A stretch of 64,000 nucleotides of DNA from Viscum album (taxonomy: Eukaryota > Streptophyta > Magnoliopsida > Santalales > Viscaceae). The translations under genes and the position numbers were made by a program. Below, in pieces: positions 60,000-64,000 of the stretch. The notes beneath the pieces were generated by a model, which saw only the letters and a program-made list of their open reading frames with translations, did no database searches and was not told the origin of the DNA. Position 1 is the stretch's first letter; every line of letters begins with the position of its first letter. Location: the NCBI GenBank assembly GCA_963277665.1, contig OY728130.1, positions 1,366,654,393-1,366,718,392 on the forward strand. Reading direction: 5' to 3'.

Positions 60000-60870
60000 T
60001 CTAGAGGTCTTCGTCGTCTATTAACATAAGACTTCTGCCGGCTCTGTGCAGTCTTCATCCACTCCTGGACGGTCTGCACCTTCTCGGTGGTAGCTCGTAC
60101 CAACTCTAGACCCATGAGTGCTGACTCTCTGGGGTAAGTCCAGCAAAGTGGTGACTGGAAGGGTCTCCCATACATGGCCTCGAATGATGCTATACCAATG
60201 GTGGAGTGGTAGCTGTTATTATACACAAACTCCACCAGTGGCAGGTGGTCCTCCCAACTATGACCAAAGTCCAAGATATAAGCCCGCAACATATCCTCCA
60301 GAACCTAAATGGTCCTCTCCATCTGACCATCAGTCTGGGGATGGAACACCATTCTCAAGCATAGCTGAGTCCCAAAAGCCTCCTGCAATCTCTTCCACAA
60401 CCGGGATGTAAAGTGGGTGTCTTGGTCCGAGACTATCATCAAAGGGATGCCATGAAGCCAAACTATCTCCTGCACATAAAGGCATCCCAAGCTCTCTACG
60501 GAAATCTTCTCCCTGATGGATAGAAAGTGGGCCGACTTGGTGAGTCGGTCGACGATCACCCAGATGGAATCATGTCCCTTGGATGTCTGTGGTAAGCCTG
60601 TCATGAAGTCAATCGATATTCCATCCCACTTCCACTCTAGAACTTCTAGGGGGTGAGCTAATCCCGCTGGAACCTGGTGCTCAGCCTTCACCTGTTGGCA
60701 TGTAAGACATCAAGAAATGAACTCTACTACTTCCTTTTTCATGCCTGACCACCAGAACTGTCGTCAGAGATCCTGGTACATCTTTTCCACTCCAGGATGT
60801 ACTACCAAGGGGGGTGTATGGAACTCCCTTAGGACCTCTTCCTACAATGCTACTGGTACAACAGTGTGTC
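60000..60870 (-). pseudogene. Integrase zinc-binding domain and catalytic core of the Tekay element
   Basis: The HHCC zinc module lies at about 60830-60690 (HTPPLVVH, then C-x-x-C in CLTCQQVK). The catalytic core is open at 60691-60305 with Asp in SIDFMTGLP (residue 28), Asp in VSDQD (residue 89) and Glu in MERTI (residue 125), which is the D,D-35-E spacing of retroviral integrases. A second open piece (60292-59993) carries YNNSYHSTIG and MYGRPFQSPLCW. Stops separate the pieces but do not change frame. All three catalytic acids are intact. Confidence 0.92.
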
Positions 60871-61018
60871 CTCTAAAAAAAAGTACGTGATCCCCACCTT
60901 GTGAATATCCATCAGGAGCATGTCCTAAAGATAACTAAGCACGTAAAGCCTCACAATCGATATCCTCAATATGTGCATCCCTAACTCGTTGTAAGAGCGG
61001 AGGGGTGACAACCATCGA

Positions 61019-62350
61019 CTATAGGTAAGCTGCATCCTCTCTGTCCATGAAGGATAACTGCAACATGGCCAACTTCTCTGTCACCTCACTCAATAGCTGT
61101 GAGCTCGACCTTATGTTAAGAGAATATGTCACCTTGTTCCCCTTCCCAGTAGTATAGATGATCTCGAAATCATAATCCTGGAGGAACTCTATCCAATTCC
61201 TCTTCCTCAGATTCAGATCCTTCTGTGAGAAGACGTACTTGAGGCTCTTGGGGTCAGAATAGATGATGAACCACTCTCCCATAAGGTAGTGTTTTCACAT
61301 ATTCAATGTGAAGACTACCACTGCCAACTTGAGATAATGGGTCGCATAGTTCTACTCATGTGGCCTAAGTTGGAGCGAACCATAGGAAATCACTTCCTGT
61401 CTCTGCATTAGGACATATCCAAGCCCAATCCCTAATGCGTCACAGAAAACCATGTACTCGACACCCTCCTCCGGAAATCTCAAAACTGGGGCGCTCATCA
61501 AACTTTGTCTCAACTGATCGAAAGCCTGCTGGCACTTCTTTGTCCATACGAAGGGTTTCCCATTCTTGGTCAAGGCTGTCATCGGTGCTGATATCCGAAA
61601 GAAATCAGGAATGATTCTCCGGTAATATCCTGCCAACCGAAGGAAGCTTCACACCTCTATCACGCTTCAAGGTGGCTCCCATGCTAACACTGCCACCACC
61701 TTGGTTGGGTCCATAGCTACTCCATCTACTAAGATGACATGTCCCAAGAATTGGAAGTCCTAAATCCAGAACTGGCATTTAGAGAGCTTCCCATAAAGCT
61801 GGTTCTCTCAGAGTACATCTAGAACCATCCACAGGTGTCTCGCGTGCTCCTCCTCTGACATAGAGTACACAAGGATGTCATCGATGAAGACCATTATGAA
61901 CCGGTCTAAGTACGGCTGGAATATCCGGTTCATCAGTCCCATGAACACTGTGGGGGAATTTTTCACGCCGAAGGGCATCATTGGGTACTCATAGTGACCG
62001 TAACGGCATCTGAAAGTCGTCTTCGGTATATCCTCGTCTCGTACTCATAACTGGTGATAACCTAATAAAAGTTAAACCTTCGAGAACCACTGTTCCCCTC
62101 TTAGCTGATCAAAGAGGTCGTCAATTCTCGGTAGTGGATACTTGTTCTTCACCATTACCTGATTCAAGCACTGATAATCCACGCACAACCTCAAACTCTC
62201 TTCTGCCTTCTTGCCAAACAAGACTGGGGTCGCCTAGGGTAAAACGCTGGGTCTTACGAAACCCTTGCTCTGAAAATCCTCCAACTATACCCTCAATTCG
62301 CAAATCTTTGAGGGAGCCATCTGATATGCTGGTGAGTAAATTGGTGTTGT
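61019..62350 (-). pseudogene. Reverse transcriptase and RNase H of the Tekay element
   Basis: Reverse transcriptase starts near 62350 (DFCIDLHPGTTPIY, YQMAPSKICEL), continues with PFGVKN-x-P-x-VF and the catalytic FIDDILVYS at 61888-61862 (both aspartates present), then the thumb and the open piece 61636-61352. RNase H has FCDALGIGLGYVL at about 61450, ISYGSLQLRPHE near 61370 and the 61282-61019 piece with SDPKSLKYVF and YDFEIIYTTGKGNKV. About eight in-frame stops interrupt it, mostly TAG/TAA at Gln or Trp positions. There are no frameshifts. Confidence 0.92.
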
Positions 62351-62929
62351 CCCAGGGTGTAAGTCGATGCAGAAGTCGATTTCCCAGTGGGGAGGTGGTC
62401 CTGGAACATCTTCGGGAAAGATTTCCTCGTACTCTGCCACTACTGCTAGGAACTTGGAACTCATCAAATCTACTGCTCTGAGGGAGAGGCTATCCAAATC
62501 ATGGGAGACCAGATGCACCCTCCTATGCATGAGCCCATTCTGTGATGCCTGGGTTTCCTTTTCTCCAACAAAATAAAACCCCGTCCCATCACTGCGGACA
62601 CACCGCACCCTTCGCCTAAAACAGTCAATATAGGCATGGACCGAAGATAACCAATTCATACCTAGAATGATGTCGTAAGGCCTCGACGCTACCACCAAGA
62701 GGTTCCAACCGAAACTCTCACATCCAAGGGTACGAACACACTGTCTACAAAGGTGCGTGATCGTCGAGTCTCCTCCCGTAGGTGTCTCCAAGCATAAGGA
62801 TTGAGTCAATGGTTCTACCGAAATCTCAAGGTTTTTCACAAGACATGTAGCTATGAAGGAATGACTGGAACATGTGTCTATAAGTACGTAAGATAAGGTA
62901 GAGAAGACACAGATTATACCTCGGATCAT
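62351..62929 (-). pseudogene. Aspartic protease of the Tekay element
   Basis: The open frame 62929-62285 begins within protease. The active-site triad region reads LIDTCSSHSFI at 62884-62852: the family's D-(T/S)-G has its Gly replaced by Cys at 62870-62872, which should inactivate it. The C-terminal YDIILGMNWL block lies near 62670. The frame then runs without interruption into the start of reverse transcriptase, as in a single polyprotein. The Cys is one base from the expected Gly codon. Confidence 0.85.
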
Positions 62930-62979
62930 CCTTGGAGCCCCTAGGTCATACGCCTCGACCGCATGTAGCTGTCCTCGCC

Positions 62980-64000
62980 CCTGTCCCCTAGCTCCCTGAG
63001 CCTGGTACGGACCTCTTGGGGGTGGTGGTGGAAGTAAGTAGAATCATCTTCCACCACCTGTAGCTCTCCCTGCTCCTCTTCCTCATTCTCCGCCTGGCGG
63101 GTCCGTCTTCTCCACTCTCTGCCTCTACCTCGGTGGTCCATCCAACACTTCTCTATCAGCAGCTCGTCGAGTCGAACAATCTCTAGTGATATGTCCCCTA
63201 CCATCGCATTCATAGCACCGCTTCTCCCTGGGATGACTAGATCCAGTCTGAGATCCATGGACTATCGATCCCCTATCCTGGGTCCTCCTCTGACATCTCT
63301 CACATCTCAATCCCTATGTCTAACGTCGGCTCCCTGCTGTCGAGGTCTCCAGTCTTGTCTGTCTGTTGCTGACTGTCGTCAGCTGTCTCTGCTCCGCCAA
63401 GAAGCTCTCGATCACCAAGGCCCCCTCAAGCACTCCATCATAAGTCGAAATGCATAGAGGCACAACACTAGCTCAGATGTCTTGTCGTAGACCTCACTCA
63501 AAAGACTGAGCTCTGAAGTACTGATCTCTGTCCATATCCATCGAGTACCTGGTGAGGATGGTGAACCTCGATGAATAGTCGGCTACCATCATACTGCCCT
63601 GCTGGAGCTCAAGAAGCTCCTGGATGCGTACCGCTCTCAGCGTAATTGGAGAGAACTCCTCCTTGAAGAGTCACTCAAACTTTGTCCATGAAAGGGTCTC
63701 CTCATCGTGATTCTGTGTGGTCAGACTCCACCATATTCCCGATGAACCCTGAATAAGACTCGCTCCCAGGATCACCATCTAGTCTGTCGGTGTCCTCACT
63801 AGATCTGGTCACCGCTTCAAGCCAGTCCTCAACCGCCTGAGGGTCGGGATCACCTCAGAACCTGAGGGGTCTCTGTCTCTGGAACTCATGGAGCGCGCTG
63901 AGCCTGCGCCCCTCGTCAGTCGGTACTGTAGGTATCACGGGTTTCTCCACTGGTGGTGTCATAACTGGTGCACCACCTGGTGGCAAAAACTTGGGAACTA
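62980..64000 (-). pseudogene. Gag of the Tekay element, N-terminus outside window
   Basis: The gag core is recognisable on the minus strand: HEFQRQRPLRF, a stop, GDPDP-x-A-x-x-WLE at about 63885-63805, then WWNLTTQ near 63720, FKEEFSPITLR near 63650 and LLELQQG...DYSSRFTIL near 63590. The CCHC zinc knuckle CYECDGRGHITRDC (C-x2-C-x4-H-x4-C) is intact at 63176-63217. At least five in-frame stops are present. Gag would form the capsid and bind RNA through the knuckle. The frame is the same as that of pol. Confidence 0.88.

Larger units (their letters stand above)
53304..64000 (-). mobile_element. Tekay/Del-type Ty3/gypsy element, youngest large element, minus strand, 5' end outside window
   Basis: Gag-pol occupies 64000-58012 on the minus strand and the 3' LTR 57965-53304. 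Domain order is gag with CCHC knuckle, protease, reverse transcriptase, RNase H, integrase, chromodomain, which is diagnostic of chromoviruses; the sequence blocks and long LTR fit the Tekay/Del lineage. It is inserted in the reverse transcriptase of element E (TCAAG on the minus strand at 53303-53299 would be one target duplication). Two solo LTRs are nested in it. The 5' LTR is beyond 64000. Confidence 0.88.

Noticed and set aside
62134..62576. Plus-strand open frames opposite the Tekay reverse transcriptase
   Set aside because: They are antisense shadows of a strongly supported coding region.

Overview
This window looks like intergenic DNA from a large, repeat-filled flowering-plant genome. 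It is AT-rich over most of its length and contains no host gene, tRNA or rRNA gene that I can support. Almost everything recognisable is a transposable element in some stage of decay: Ty3/gypsy chromoviruses of the Tekay/Del type, a Ty1/copia element that looks SIRE/Maximus-like, an Athila/Tat-like non-autonomous LTR element, three L1-type LINEs with a plant RNase H domain, and one end of a CACTA DNA transposon. Del-type chromoviruses, L1 LINEs with RNase H and heavily decayed single-copy-like repeats would suit a giant-genome monocot such as the Liliaceae. That placement is inference, not something the sequence proves.

Left part (1-18.5 kb, mostly + strand). A copia element is the oldest layer: its reverse transcriptase/RNase H runs 8878-10025, a decayed third reading frame runs about 14.3-16.6 kb, and its 3' LTR ends at 18471. 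A Tekay-type element (A) sits in its reverse transcriptase gene and ends at 8877. A 3.2-kb solo Tekay LTR (10587-13769, near-perfect 5-bp target duplication) sits downstream of pol. The 5' LTR of A is cut by the terminus of a CACTA transposon at 1511.

Middle part (18.5-42 kb). A minus-strand Tekay-type LTR fragment (20878 onward) is split by the Athila/Tat-like element B (21415-26801). A minus-strand LINE (LINE-2, about 29.2-39.2 kb) is split by a plus-strand LINE (LINE-1, 29866-33796) flanked by an exact 11-bp duplication, and it also seems to carry an unidentified insert of about 1.2 kb.

Right part (42-64 kb, mostly - strand). LINE-3 (about 41.9-47.98 kb) carries a solo copia-type LTR (45855-47419) and is itself broken by a minus-strand chromovirus E (about 47.98-53.30 kb). 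E is broken inside its reverse transcriptase by a younger minus-strand Tekay element (53304 to beyond the window end). That element carries two solo LTRs: one inside its chromodomain (58191-59743, -) and one inside its 3' LTR (54606-56227, +). This gives four levels of nesting.

The youngest Tekay element keeps gag, protease, reverse transcriptase, RNase H, integrase and chromodomain in one reading frame broken only by nonsense codons, mostly of the kind made by C-to-T change. The same decay signature appears in every older element. I found no accessory system or novel enzyme. The most unusual signals are the fast-changing, palindrome-rich minisatellites inside several LTR families, the unassigned decayed reading frames at 14.3-16.6 kb and 19.4-20.3 kb, and the unassigned insert at about 36.4-37.7 kb.
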